From Candidatus Gracilibacteria bacterium (GTDB taxonomy: Bacteria; Patescibacteriota; Gracilibacteria; BD1-5; UBA2023), in assembly GCA_028687475.1 (NCBI GenBank), contig JAQUAB010000001.1, positions 186,001 to 250,000 on the forward strand: a DNA stretch of 64,000 bases, written 5' to 3'. Below are positions 31,726 through 40,662 of this stretch, one piece after another. A model generated the notes under the pieces. That model had not been told where the DNA came from, did not search any database, and saw only the letters and a program-made list of their open reading frames with translations. How positions within the stretch are numbered: the first letter of the stretch is position 1; the number at the start of each line of letters is the position of its first letter. The position numbers and the translations under genes are program-made.

Positions 31726-32241
31726 TTAGAGTTGAATTTTGAGAAGTTCTGGAATTATTGCTATCATTTCCAAAACCTCTTGCCGAGTAAATTCCTGCTT
31801 CTGCTCGCGTTCCAGATCATAAATCCAACTCAAACTATTCAGTTGAGAAAATGGTATAGAAATATCGGCAAGACCGATTCAGTATTTTTCGAGAATATGA
31901 CGAGTATCTTTACCGATTCAGTTCCATATATCCGAGTCATTTGCAGCAGGTACAGTAATGATATTTAGTATATTTGCTTGTACTAATCAAGAAATCTTTG
32001 GATTTTCATGAACTTTCTGTGCTTCTCATTTTGCATATTGTTCCAGAATCATCTTTTCCAGAGCAAGATATAATTCTCATTCATTACATGCAAATAAATA
32101 TCTCTTCAAAATTTCTTTTCTATATAATCCCATTACCCATTCATCTACCGGTCATCATCTGTTCACAATGAATTCCATTCTCTTGATAAATGATTGTTCT
32201 TGTTCCGAACTATGTTCAATAAAAAGAATCCTTCTTAACAT
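31726..32241 (-). CDS. hypothetical protein upstream of murI
   Basis: 171 aa, not recognised. Seven UGA-Gly codons, two adjacent (NRGGPVDEW). Begins MLRRILFIEHSSEQEQSFIK. The N-terminal half looks helical and charged, with KRYLFACNEGELYLALEKMI; the C-terminal half holds VQANILNIITVPAANDSDIW. No signal or membrane helix. Ends TAA followed by one base and the murI ATG, which suggests translational coupling. Confidence 0.7.
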
Positions 32242-32246
32242 ACAAT

Positions 32247-32273
32247 AAAATCAGGTTATTCACCTGATTTTAT
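32247..32273 (-). terminator. secD terminator
   Basis: Stem AATCAGGT / ACCTGATT with loop TATTC, with a T run on the minus-strand side after secD. Confidence 0.7.
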
Positions 32274-32294
32274 AAGAAAGATGTATTTTATCAA

Positions 32295-34019
32295 CTATTT
32301 CTTGAGTCCTACGAAGAGATTTGCATTTTTCCCAAGTCCTGTACGACCAACTGCAAGTATGAGAATACGAGACACCCACATGGCTGTAAAGAGTGAGAGG
32401 AGGATACCAAGACCGAGCATCAGACCAAAACCCTTGATGAGGGAAATTCCGAACATATAGAGAATCACGGCAGAAGTGAAAGATGTGATATGTGAATCCC
32501 AGATAGCTGTCCACGATTTGTCGAAACCAAGAATGACTGACTTTTCGAGAGTATGACCTTCACGAAGAGCTTCCTTCATACGCTCAAAAATGAGAATATT
32601 CGCATCGATAGCAAGACCAATAGAGAGAATCACACCAGCAATAGAAGCAAGAGTGAGAACCACTCCGAACGCTTTGATAAGAGCGACGAGAATGAGTGAA
32701 TATATCACCAATGCTATGCCAGCAAGAAGTCCAGAAACATGGTAGAAAATCGTGAGAAACACTACGATTGCAGCCAGTCCGATAAGACCTGCTATAAGAA
32801 TCTCATGCAGTGCATTTTGTCCGATTTTTGCATCTATCGTTCGCTCAGAAGTGAGATAAATCGGAGCTGGAACGATACCAGTGGTGATATTGTTCGCGAG
32901 TTCTTGTGCCGAAGCAATCGTATAATCACCAGTGATAACTGCACGTCCATCAGGAATCACCGACTGAACTGTTGGAGCTGTGAGCAGTTGCCCACCAACG
33001 AAGATAGCAATAGGCTTTCCGATGAGACGTTTTGTGAGTTCTGCAAAAATTTTCTTTCCTTCATCATTGAAGATGAGATCTACTTGAGGCTTTCCTGCCT
33101 GAGTAAAGGAAATACCAGCACGAGTAAGATATTTATCATTGAGTACTTTTCCATCAGCAGTTTTCGCTGGAGTCCACTCACTTGGACGCTGATCTACGAA
33201 AATCACTCCATAAGAATATTCCTTCTTTGTACTTCCAGATTCACTCGTAATGCCATAAAGTTCGACGACAGCATATCCAGGATCTCCGATTTTTGTGAGA
33301 TTCCCGTCAGAACCAGTTCCATATCGTTCATTCGTGAGAGTTGTGACAACTCCAGTACGATGTGGAAATTGGGCAATAGATTCATATCCATCGAATCGTG
33401 CTTCAGAAGGTAGATCAGAACCTGTTCCGATAAAGAACCCGACATTCTCATATTGGTCACGATACTTCGCACCTACAGTCGCAAATGGACTTTTCTGAAG
33501 TTCGAGAAGAATATTGTCCGCAAGAGTTTTTCGTTCTGCACGATCTGCTTCAGTGATTTCTTTTTTCTCCTCGCGGAACTCGAGTTGCACGACTTTTCCG
33601 ATAGTGTCTTTTGCTCGTGCAATATCATCCGCGCTCTTTTTCTGTTTTTCTTCTTCAGAAATATTTCCATAATCCTGTGTCGGAATCTGAACAATAATAT
33701 GAGATTCTCCACCATAATTCGCTGTTTGAATCGTTGGTTCAGCGAGACCAAGACTGTTTACACGCTTATCGATGATAGTCTTCAGTGAATCGACAACACT
33801 CGTTTCATTCACTGTCGTTTTTGCGTTCTTATTCGCCTCCTTCACGAGGGAAAGATCGACCTTGTAATCGAGCTCCACACCACCATGAAGATCGAGACCA
33901 TATTTGTATGGTTTGATAAAACTCGGGGTAGACATTCCATAATTATCCCAAGGAAAAAGATAGAGTCCTGATGCAAGTGTCAGAAGAACGATAAGTCCGA
34001 TACGGAGAGTGAGCTTCAT
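32295..34019 (-). CDS. secD: protein translocase subunit SecD
   Basis: 574 aa. One N-terminal helix, YKYGLDLHGGVELDYKV, large periplasmic-type P1 region, then DGRAVITGDYTIASAQELAN, and five C-terminal helices with SIGLAIDANILIFERMKE and GFGLMLGLGILLSLFTAMWV. With SecF it uses the proton gradient to pull exported proteins. No UGA in 574 codons. secF is not adjacent; the C-terminus ends soon after the last helix, so it is not a SecDF fusion. Confidence 0.95.
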   Translation of the reverse strand: MKLTLRIGLIVLLTLASGLYLFPWDNYGMSTPSFIKPYKYGLDLHGGVELDYKVDLSLVKEANKNAKTTVNETSVVDSLKTIIDKRVNSLGLAEPTIQTANYGGESHIIVQIPTQDYGNISEEEKQKKSADDIARAKDTIGKVVQLEFREEKKEITEADRAERKTLADNILLELQKSPFATVGAKYRDQYENVGFFIGTGSDLPSEARFDGYESIAQFPHRTGVVTTLTNERYGTGSDGNLTKIGDPGYAVVELYGITSESGSTKKEYSYGVIFVDQRPSEWTPAKTADGKVLNDKYLTRAGISFTQAGKPQVDLIFNDEGKKIFAELTKRLIGKPIAIFVGGQLLTAPTVQSVIPDGRAVITGDYTIASAQELANNITTGIVPAPIYLTSERTIDAKIGQNALHEILIAGLIGLAAIVVFLTIFYHVSGLLAGIALVIYSLILVALIKAFGVVLTLASIAGVILSIGLAIDANILIFERMKEALREGHTLEKSVILGFDKSWTAIWDSHITSFTSAVILYMFGISLIKGFGLMLGLGILLSLFTAMWVSRILILAVGRTGLGKNANLFVGLKK

Positions 34020-34110
34020 AAAGAATTATGAATTATAAATTATAACAGCAAATAGAAGAATTATGTCATTTTTCTACTATGACTATGCATTATATGCCTT
34101 TTGTGTGCGG

Positions 34111-34138
34111 ATTATAAAAAAACTTCTCTTTTTTGCAA
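34111..34138 (-). promoter_or_regulatory. secD promoter
   Basis: Minus strand TTGCAA (34138-34133), 16-nt spacer, TATAAT (34116-34111). A second TATAAT lies at 34089-34094. Confidence 0.6.
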
Positions 34139-34252
34139 GAAAAAAGGAAATATGATAGAGTCATTGCTATCAGGGCATGATTATAGCATTTCATGTAGGA
34201 AACGTTACAGTCTTTATTTGTCCAGAATATATTCTCTAAAAACTTGCACACT

Positions 34253-34882
34253 ATGCAATTCATCAACCAAGCTCGTTCGTATGTTCTCGATATTCTCCGA
34301 AAATGTGAATATTACCCATATCATAATCCTGCTCATACACTCTGAGTCTATGAACGTGCTACATATCTCGCACTTGCAGAAAATATCGAAGGGGAAGATT
34401 TCGAAGATCTTCAGCTTGCTTGTCTTTTTCATGACACTGGCTTCACAGAACAATACAACAAAAATGAGTTTATCGGTGCAAGAATTGCTCGTCGTTGGCT
34501 CGAATCTCACGGACACCCAGAAAAAAGAATCGAAAAAATCGAAGGTCTTATCATGGCAACGGTTCTCTTCTCTGAACCAAAAACACACCTCGAAAAGATC
34601 ATCCAAGATGCCGATCTCGACAATATCGGAACAAAACATGAATTTTATTTCTCTCAGCGACTTCTCGAAGAAATCAGGACAATCGGTCGTGTAGATATCT
34701 CTGATGGTGCCTACTGGCAATTCGTATACACACTTCTCACTCGCTACAAGTTCCATACCAAGACTGCAAAAAAGGAACGTCATGAACAACAAATTCGAGA
34801 CATCGAACATATGGAAAAATTCCTTTCTATGATTGGTGTCGAGATTCCATCCATCGAGAGTAGTACTATGCATCAAGTATAG
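34253..34882 (+). CDS. HD-domain phosphohydrolase
   Basis: 209 aa. Metal-binding HD signature: YHNPAHTLGVYERATYLA (UGA-Gly), DLQLACLFHDTGFTEQY with the HD pair, NEFIGARIARRWLE, and the distal Asp in IIQDADLDNIG. Related to predicted HD hydrolases acting on nucleotides; the substrate is unknown. No membrane segment. Ends TAG 31 bp before the groES promoter region. Confidence 0.8.
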
Positions 34883-34898
34883 AAAACTCCAAAAAAAC

Positions 34899-34939
34899 TT
34901 TTGACAAATAATCCAGCACGTATAATATGTACGTGCTAA
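34899..34939 (+). promoter_or_regulatory. groESL promoter with CIRCE-like operator
   Basis: AGCAC (34915-34919), 13 nt, GTGCTAA (34933-34939): the same half-sites and spacing as CIRCE (TTAGCACTC-N9-GAGTGCTAA), with the inner bases changed to GT/AC, giving an exact 8-bp inverted repeat AGCACGTA / TACGTGCT. It covers TATAAT at 34921-34926; TTGACA is at 34901-34906. hrcA, the cognate repressor gene, is at 52000-52698. Confidence 0.75.
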
Positions 34940-35008
34940 TTTTTTAATCTTTTTGAGAAATTAGTTTTTCTTTTATACTCTTCTTACTTTTTAACTTTTC
35001 TATTTATT

Positions 35009-35323
35009 ATGAGCCTCTCTCATGACATGATCGAAAAGATCACCCCACTCTCCGACCGTGTCCTCCTGAAGCCCGTCGAGGCGGACAAGGTAACCGCGTC
35101 AGGTATAATCCTTCCTGACTCAGCAAACAAGGAACGCCCATCTCTCTACGAGGTTATCGCTGTTGGCCCAGGTCGCACCGACAAGAATGGTGTCGAAATA
35201 AAAACCGACCTCAAGAAGTGAGATCGGGTTATCAGCGGACAATACTCTGGTGATGATGTGAAAATCGGAGATACTACGTATAAGATTGTAGCATTTGAGT
35301 ATATTTTGGCGAAAATAAACTAG
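35009..35323 (+). CDS. groES: co-chaperonin GroES
   Basis: 104 aa. ITPLSDRVLLKPVEADKVTASGIILPDSANKERPS is split here only for length; the motif VGPGRTDKNGVEI and the mobile-loop Gly-Ile-Ile-Leu-Pro are typical. A UGA at 35219-35221 encodes the Gly of LKKGDRVISGQYSG, which is invariant in GroES. Ends TAG 35321-35323. ATG at 35009 or 35027 (MIEKITPL) are both plausible. Caps GroEL during folding. Confidence 0.95.
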
Positions 35324-35538
35324 TTTTTTCTTTCCAAAAATATATCGATGAATTTCCTTCCTGTTTTCTTGCATATTCATTGAGCACAGGGTCAATTATC
35401 AGATAATTTAGGATAACCAAAAGTATGTTCCCCATTCTTGGAAAATCATACCAATGTAGGTGGATTCATCTGACAATTATCATTATGATTCCCAATACAG
35501 TCTGTACAAGAAAATTCACTAAAGAAATTACGAGCCAT
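35320..35538 (-). CDS. small Cys-rich protein antisense in the groES-groEL spacer
   Basis: 72 aa, open only with UGA as Gly (three UGA). MARNFFSEFSCTDCIGNHND at the start, five Cys in the pattern CxxC, C, CxxxxC (SCTDC, DNCQ, PCAQGIC), ending FIDIFLERKN and TAG. The Cys spacing suggests a small zinc- or other metal-binding fold. It lies convergent with groES (4-bp overlap) and fills the 265-bp spacer. No family recognised. Confidence 0.6.
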
Positions 35539-35588
35539 GTAATTTAGATTAAGAAAATATAATTTAAAATATAACCATAAATTCTATT

Positions 35589-37229
35589 ATGTCAAAACAA
35601 ATTCACTTCGGAGATGAAGCTCGTCTCCAGATGTTCTCCGGTATGGAGAAAGTTGCGAAAACGGTTGTCGCAACGATCGGACCCAAGGGTCGCAATGTTA
35701 TTTTCTCGAAATCATACGGTGCACCACAGGTAACCAACGATGGTGTCACGATAGCGAAAGAGATCGAACTCGAAGACAAAGTCGAGAATATGGGTGCTGA
35801 TCTCATCAAGGAAGCAGCGAGCCGAACGAACGATGCAGCTGGTGACGGAACTTCTACTGCTACCCTTCTCACCTACGCGATGGTGAAGGAAGGACTTCGT
35901 GAGATCCGCTCGGGTATCAATGCGATCGAGCTCAAGAACGGTATGAAAAAAGCAGGTTCCCTCGTTGTAGCCGAACTCGCGAATATGAGCAAGACGCTCA
36001 ATACTCAGGAAGAAATTGAACAAGTAGCCACTATTTCTGCTCAGGATCATGAAGTAGGAAAAATCATTGCTGATGCGATGGAAAAAGTCGGAAAAGATGG
36101 TGTCATCACCGTTGAAGAAGGGAAAACTTTCGGTCTCGAAGTCGAAGTGACTGAAGGTATGAAGTTCGATAATGGGTATATCTCTCCGTATATGATCACG
36201 GACGGTGAAAAGATGGAAGGACGCATCAATGATGCTGCTATCCTCATCACCGACAAGAAGATCTCAAGTCTCAAGGATATCCTCGGAGTCCTCGAATCCC
36301 TCGCGCAGAGTGGAAAACGCGAACTCGTTATCATCGCGGATGATATCGATGGAGAAGCACTCACGGGAATTATCCTCAACAAGCTCAAGGGAGTTCTCAC
36401 CGTTCTCGGTATCAAGGCTCCAGGTTTTGGTGACAGAAAAAAAGAAATGCTCAGGGATCTCGCTGTTCTCACTGGTGCAACGCTCATCACTGAAGAGACG
36501 GGATACAAACTCGAAAATGCGTCTATCGAACACCTCGGTCATGCGAAGGCAGTTGTCTCAACCAAGGACAATACGACCATCATCGGTGGAGGTGGTGACA
36601 AGCATCTCATCAATGCTCGTGTGAATGAGATTCGTAACCAGATATCTATCACAAAATCGGACTACGATAAAGAAAAACTCGCAGAACGTGTCGCGAAACT
36701 TGCTGGTGGAATCGCGGTAATCAAGGTCGGGGCTGCGAGTGAAGTCGAGATGAAGGAGAAAAAACTCCGTATCGAAGATGCGCTCAATGCTACCAAGGCT
36801 GCCGTCGATGAAGGTATTGTCGCTGGTGGTGGAGTCGCACTTCTGAAGGCATCGAAAGTCCTCGAAACTGCGAAATTCTCTCGCGAAGAAAAAGTCGGAG
36901 CTGATATCGTCGCTCGCGCACTCACCTATCCAGTTCGCCAGATTGCCGACAATGCTGGAAAAGAAGGTGCTGTCGTCGTAAATGAGATCTTGAAAAATGG
37001 TGATGCACACTATGGATATGATGCAGCAATGGATGAATACAAAGATCTCGTGAAGGCAGGTATCATTGATCCAACCAAGGTAGAACGTTCCGCTCTCGAA
37101 AATTCTATCTCTATCGCGGGAATGTTCCTCACGACTGAGGCACTCATCGTCGATGCTCCGAAAAAGGAGGAACCAGCAATGCCTCCAGGTGGTGGAATGG
37201 GAGGTATGGGCGGAATGGGAATGTACTAA
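35589..37229 (+). CDS. groEL: chaperonin GroEL
   Basis: 546 aa, normal length. GPKGRNVIFSKSYGAPQVTNDGVTIAKEIEL is the hallmark region in part; DGTSTATLLTYAMV, GVALLKASKV and the Gly/Met C-terminal tail GGMGGMGGMGMY are also typical. Forms the double-ring folding chamber with GroES. No UGA despite high Gly content. Shares the CIRCE-like operator with groES; 265 bp separate the two genes. Confidence 0.98.
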   Translation: MSKQIHFGDEARLQMFSGMEKVAKTVVATIGPKGRNVIFSKSYGAPQVTNDGVTIAKEIELEDKVENMGADLIKEAASRTNDAAGDGTSTATLLTYAMVKEGLREIRSGINAIELKNGMKKAGSLVVAELANMSKTLNTQEEIEQVATISAQDHEVGKIIADAMEKVGKDGVITVEEGKTFGLEVEVTEGMKFDNGYISPYMITDGEKMEGRINDAAILITDKKISSLKDILGVLESLAQSGKRELVIIADDIDGEALTGIILNKLKGVLTVLGIKAPGFGDRKKEMLRDLAVLTGATLITEETGYKLENASIEHLGHAKAVVSTKDNTTIIGGGGDKHLINARVNEIRNQISITKSDYDKEKLAERVAKLAGGIAVIKVGAASEVEMKEKKLRIEDALNATKAAVDEGIVAGGGVALLKASKVLETAKFSREEKVGADIVARALTYPVRQIADNAGKEGAVVVNEILKNGDAHYGYDAAMDEYKDLVKAGIIDPTKVERSALENSISIAGMFLTTEALIVDAPKKEEPAMPPGGGMGGMGGMGMY

Positions 37230-37259
37230 ATATATATAAATCACATCTTGGACTCTAGA

Positions 37260-37286
37260 AAATTCCCCTTCTTCGGGGAATTTTTT
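37260..37286 (+). terminator. groEL terminator
   Basis: AAATTCCCC, loop TTCTTC, GGGGAATTT, then a T run. Confidence 0.85.
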
Positions 37287-37305
37287 ATAATTTTTCGAGA
37301 AAAAC

Positions 37306-37358
37306 TTGCATCATCTATCATTTCTTATATACTACCTTGCAGTACATAGTACTATGTA
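37306..37358 (+). promoter_or_regulatory. padR promoter and palindromic operator
   Basis: TTGCAT (37306-37311), 16 nt, TATACT (37328-37333), followed by the perfect 16-bp palindrome TACATAGTACTATGTA (37343-37358). PadR-family repressors bind ACAT/ATGT-type palindromes, so autoregulation is likely. Confidence 0.65.
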
Positions 37359-37369
37359 ACTAATAATCT

Positions 37370-37705
37370 ATGCCTCAAAAGGAAGAAACGCTCAAAATCA
37401 CCACCCAAATGCGAAAAGGTATCCTCGAATATATGATACTTTCTATTATTGGAAAAGGTGAATCCTATGCGTCAGACATACTCGAAATCCTGAAAAAAAA
37501 CAAGCTCCTCGTTGTCGAATGAACGCTTTATCCGCTTCTTTCTCGTCTCAAAGACGATGGACTCATCTCATATTATTGGGTAGAGTCTGCTTCTTGACCT
37601 CCGAGAAAATACTTCCGACTGACGGAAAATGGTCGCGAAACTCATATCCTCATGAAACATATATGGAATGAATTATCCGAAGCAGTCAATACTATTACTC
37701 AATAA
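37370..37705 (+). CDS. PadR family transcriptional regulator
   Basis: 111 aa. Winged helix with MRKGILEYMILSIIGKGESYASDILEILKK, VVEGTLYPLLSRLKDDGLISYYW and GPPRKYFRLTENGR, all PadR hallmarks; the Gly of EGTLYP and of GPPRKYF are both UGA. Directly precedes the HAAS-PspC gene by 10 bp, a common pairing. Likely represses its own operon through the palindrome upstream; the inducing signal is unknown. Confidence 0.92.
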
Positions 37706-37715
37706 TTACCTATTT

Positions 37716-38987
37716 ATGGCAACTTTTCATCTCTCCTGAAAATCATTCGAAACCTCTGAAACTTCAAAAGATTTTCTCGAATCCTATATCAAACGCCTAA
37801 AATCCTATATCGAGATGCATGATATATCTCAGAATTATCTCGATGATATCACGGAACGTCTCGTAGAAAAATTGTCTCAACTCGAGAAAAATGAGACAAC
37901 TCTAAAAGATGCGGATGTTATCAAAATCGTGAATGACATCGGTGAACCTGAAGATATATTTCCCGAATCGAGCAATGAAGAAACAAAACACCAGAAAACA
38001 CCATTTCGAAAAAAACAGCTCGAAAGAAATACAGAAAAATGAATTATTTTTTGAGTGTGTGCTGGAATAGGAGACTTTTTCGAGATCGATGTACTCTGGG
38101 TACGTCTTGGATTCATTTTTTTCACGATTGCATGGGGAGCGGGAATAATCATCTACCTCGCGCTTGCCTTCTTATTACCAAACGGAACAAAACCAACGTC
38201 AAAAGAAAAAACTGAGGCAAAAAGAGGAATCATCGATCAACTCGTCTCGTTGGTCGGAACTTCATTTCGATGAATTTTCCGTTTATTTCTCATTATTGTT
38301 TTTGGACTGATCGGACTCGGTCTCGCTGGATGTTTTGTGTGAGGAGTGATTGTTTCCGGATTTCTCCTCTCTGGTGGCATAGAATTCGAGAACCAATACT
38401 TCCCTGCCATCATACCTGATTCCCTACTCATCGCTGCGCCACTTCTCACTGTTCTCTCACTCGTCGTAGTGATAGCAATATTTGGTAGTATTATCGGGAA
38501 AAATCTCTTCGGGAAAATGTGATGGATGATGGTCACTTTGCTTTCTGGGATTGGATTTATCCTTCTCGCTGCAGGAGGTTTTGAGACTTTCCAGAAGTAT
38601 ATGTGGAGTGAGAATGTTATCCAAGAACAAATGCTTAACTTCACGGGAAACACTCTCGAAATTCTCAATAATCTGGATAACTGATATAATATGCATCATC
38701 GACTCGATATGGAAGAGAGGTTGATGATACGAAAAGAAGCAAACAGAAAAGGAATTTCTATTCGAAGCACTACGACAATCCAGTCGCAGAATCAGAGAAG
38801 TGCACAAGAAATCATCGAGAAAATCAATCCACTCGTGTATACACTTTCTGGAAATATCCTTACGATCGAGAATGCTTCATGATCTGACTTTCAATCACGC
38901 GTCCCATATTCATTTCCGAGAAGAAATATAGAAATCATCATCCCTGAAGAAATGACTATTGTCGGAACGTATAGCGACTGGAACTAG
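37716..38987 (+). CDS. HAAS (DUF1700-like) plus PspC domain membrane protein
   Basis: 423 aa. Residues 10-90: HAAS-like helical domain (FLESYIKRLKSYIE, YLDDITERLVEKL, VNDIGEPEDIF). Residues about 105-165: PspC domain (GVCAGIGDFFEIDVLWVRLG, then a helix through LALAFLLP). Three further membrane helices follow and a C-terminal extracytoplasmic beta-rich tail. Eight or so UGA-Gly codons. PadR/HAAS pairs act as a signalling module in other bacteria; PspC proteins respond to membrane stress. A stress sensor role is inference. Confidence 0.82.
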
Positions 38988-39003
38988 AAAAATAGAGAAC
39001 CAA

Positions 39004-39036
39004 AAAAACCTTCAGTGTATTTCTGAAGGTTTTTTA
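39004..39036 (+). terminator. terminator after the PspC gene
   Basis: AACCTTCAG, loop TGTATTT, CTGAAGGTT, then T run. Confidence 0.85.
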
Positions 39037-39041
39037 TATGA

Positions 39042-39440
39042 TTATTCTTTTACTTTTTGGCGTACTCTTCGGAGAATCTCAGCCTGAAGTTCTGCACCAT
39101 GTCGAGAACGCTGCAAAAGCGTGAAAAAGTCATCTTTCAAAAACACTTGTAATTCCGTATCCTCTACTGCCTCTACTGTCGCATCACGTGGTTCATCGGT
39201 AATAAGCGCAATCTCACCAAAGAACGCTCCAGTACCGAGAGTTGCGATTTCCTGTCCTCACTTGATGATACGAACAGAGCCATTGTTGATATAATATGCA
39301 CAGCCATTGGATGTATCTCCGACAGAGAGAATTCGTTCCCCAGTCTTTACATACTGTGTCTGACTCATGAGTAGAAAATACGTAATTTCCTCTTTCGAGA
39401 ATCCATCGAAAATATAGAGTTCATCAATTTTTGCAGACAT
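39042..39440 (-). CDS. cyclic nucleotide-binding domain protein
   Basis: 132 aa. A lone cNMP-binding beta roll: LYIFDGFSKEEITYFL, TGERILSVGDTSNGCAYYI, GSVRIIKGGQEIATLGTGAFFGEIALITDEPRDATV, with the phosphate-binding cassette FFGEIAL-DEPRDATV. UGA encodes the first Gly of KGGQE. No HTH or enzyme domain follows; the C-terminal helix is short. May be a regulatory partner subunit. The Arg of the cassette is present, so nucleotide binding is plausible. Confidence 0.85.
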
Positions 39441-39485
39441 GGAATGATAATTAAGATGATTCTATTGTAGCAAACTCTTGGAAAA

Positions 39486-39523
39486 AATGCAAAAAAATCC
39501 CCTTCCAAAAGGCAGAAGAGGAT
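39486..39523 (-). terminator. terminator of the secreted SH3-like gene
   Basis: On the minus strand AAATCCTCTT pairs imperfectly with AAGGGGATTT, then a T run. Confidence 0.6.
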
Positions 39524-39537
39524 TTATGATTATATTT

Positions 39538-40536
39538 TTATCGATCAACTCGTTGAGCCTTATCGACAACGATGAAGTCAGAACGAATGAATCCATGAAT
39601 CGTACGATCATCAGAAATAACTTCTGACCAATTATCAACCGTAGAGACAACGTAGAGATTTGTTTTATTTGAGAGAACAAATTTGATTTTTGATCCATAC
39701 CATGGATGTTCACGAACATTCACGAGATGAGCAACATTCACATGAGCAACATCACTCCAGTATGCCTGATCTGCCTGACCAATACGAACGAGATCACTTG
39801 CATTCGGAAGGCGGAGATATTTCGCAGCGATGTATCCGAGAGCTTTTCCTCCTGTTTCAGCAATGACTGTATTCGATTTTGTATCTGTCACTTCCGCTGT
39901 TGCACCTTGTGATTTGACCCAACCAGTTTCCTTTCATGATACAACCACTGCATCATTTTTCATCAAGTATGCCTTCACTTGAGCTAACATACTTCCAGAT
40001 GCGCGCATCTTCACACTTCGAGTTGGATTCACATATCGGATTCCTTTGTTCTGCATCTGAAGTGTACGATAATTCGTGATGTCCGTGGAACGAATATCGA
40101 AGGCTGGACCATTTTTTGGGTCAAAAGTAGTACCCGAAGCAGCAAATGCACGCCCTACACAACCAGGAAGATTTTTCTCGACATGCGTAAGAGTTGATGT
40201 CCCATTTTCTCGTGTGATACGATTCCCGTTACAATTCGTGATGACAGTTGCTGTTGATGCAGAAGAAATAGATTCTACCGAAACAGCTTCTGTCTGAACT
40301 GATGAAACAGTTGAAGATGGAATATTTTCTGTTGCCTCTGCTGTTCTTGTACCGACACAACCAGGAAGATTTTTTTCGACATGAAGAATCTGGAGTTGAC
40401 CAACTTCAGTACGAACAATCTGTGTACCATTGCAATTCGTAACAGCAGAAACCTCACCAGAAGATGCAAAACTTGTATCAAGTGTAAACGTAATCCCGAG
40501 AAAAAGAAGAGCGGTAAAAAGAATTCTTCGCAACAT
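39538..40536 (-). CDS. secreted protein with duplicated Cys motif and SH3-like C-terminus
   Basis: 332 aa. Signal peptide MLRRILFTALLFLGITFTL with cleavage near SFAS. Two copies of a roughly 35-residue unit, VTNCNGTQIVR...HVEKNLPGCVG and ITNCNGNRITR...HVEKNLPGCVG (residues about 30-65 and 95-130). Then two SH3b-like segments (RTLQMQNKGIRYVNPTRSVKMRASGSM and a second ending FIRSDFIVVDKAQRVDR). One UGA-Gly. Probably a surface or cell-wall-associated protein; the repeat unit is not one that I recognise. Preceded by promoter TTGACA/TATTAT (40569-40595). Confidence 0.7.
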
Positions 40537-40568
40537 AATATAAATCTTTGAGTGAATAAATTTCATTC

Positions 40569-40595
40569 ATAATACTAATTGTTACGAAATGTCAA
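40569..40595 (-). promoter_or_regulatory. promoter of the secreted SH3-like gene
   Basis: Minus strand TTGACA (40595-40590), 15-nt spacer, TATTAT (40574-40569). Confidence 0.6.
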
Positions 40596-40611
40596 ATTTA
40601 TTGTGTGGATA

Positions 40612-40642
40612 TAAAATATCCTCTACTGAGAGAGGATATTTC
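40612..40642 (-). terminator. clpC terminator
   Basis: AAATATCCTCT / AGAGGATATTT with a short loop, then T-rich sequence on the minus strand. Confidence 0.75.
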
Positions 40643-40662
40643 TGTACAAAAAAGTATAACAA

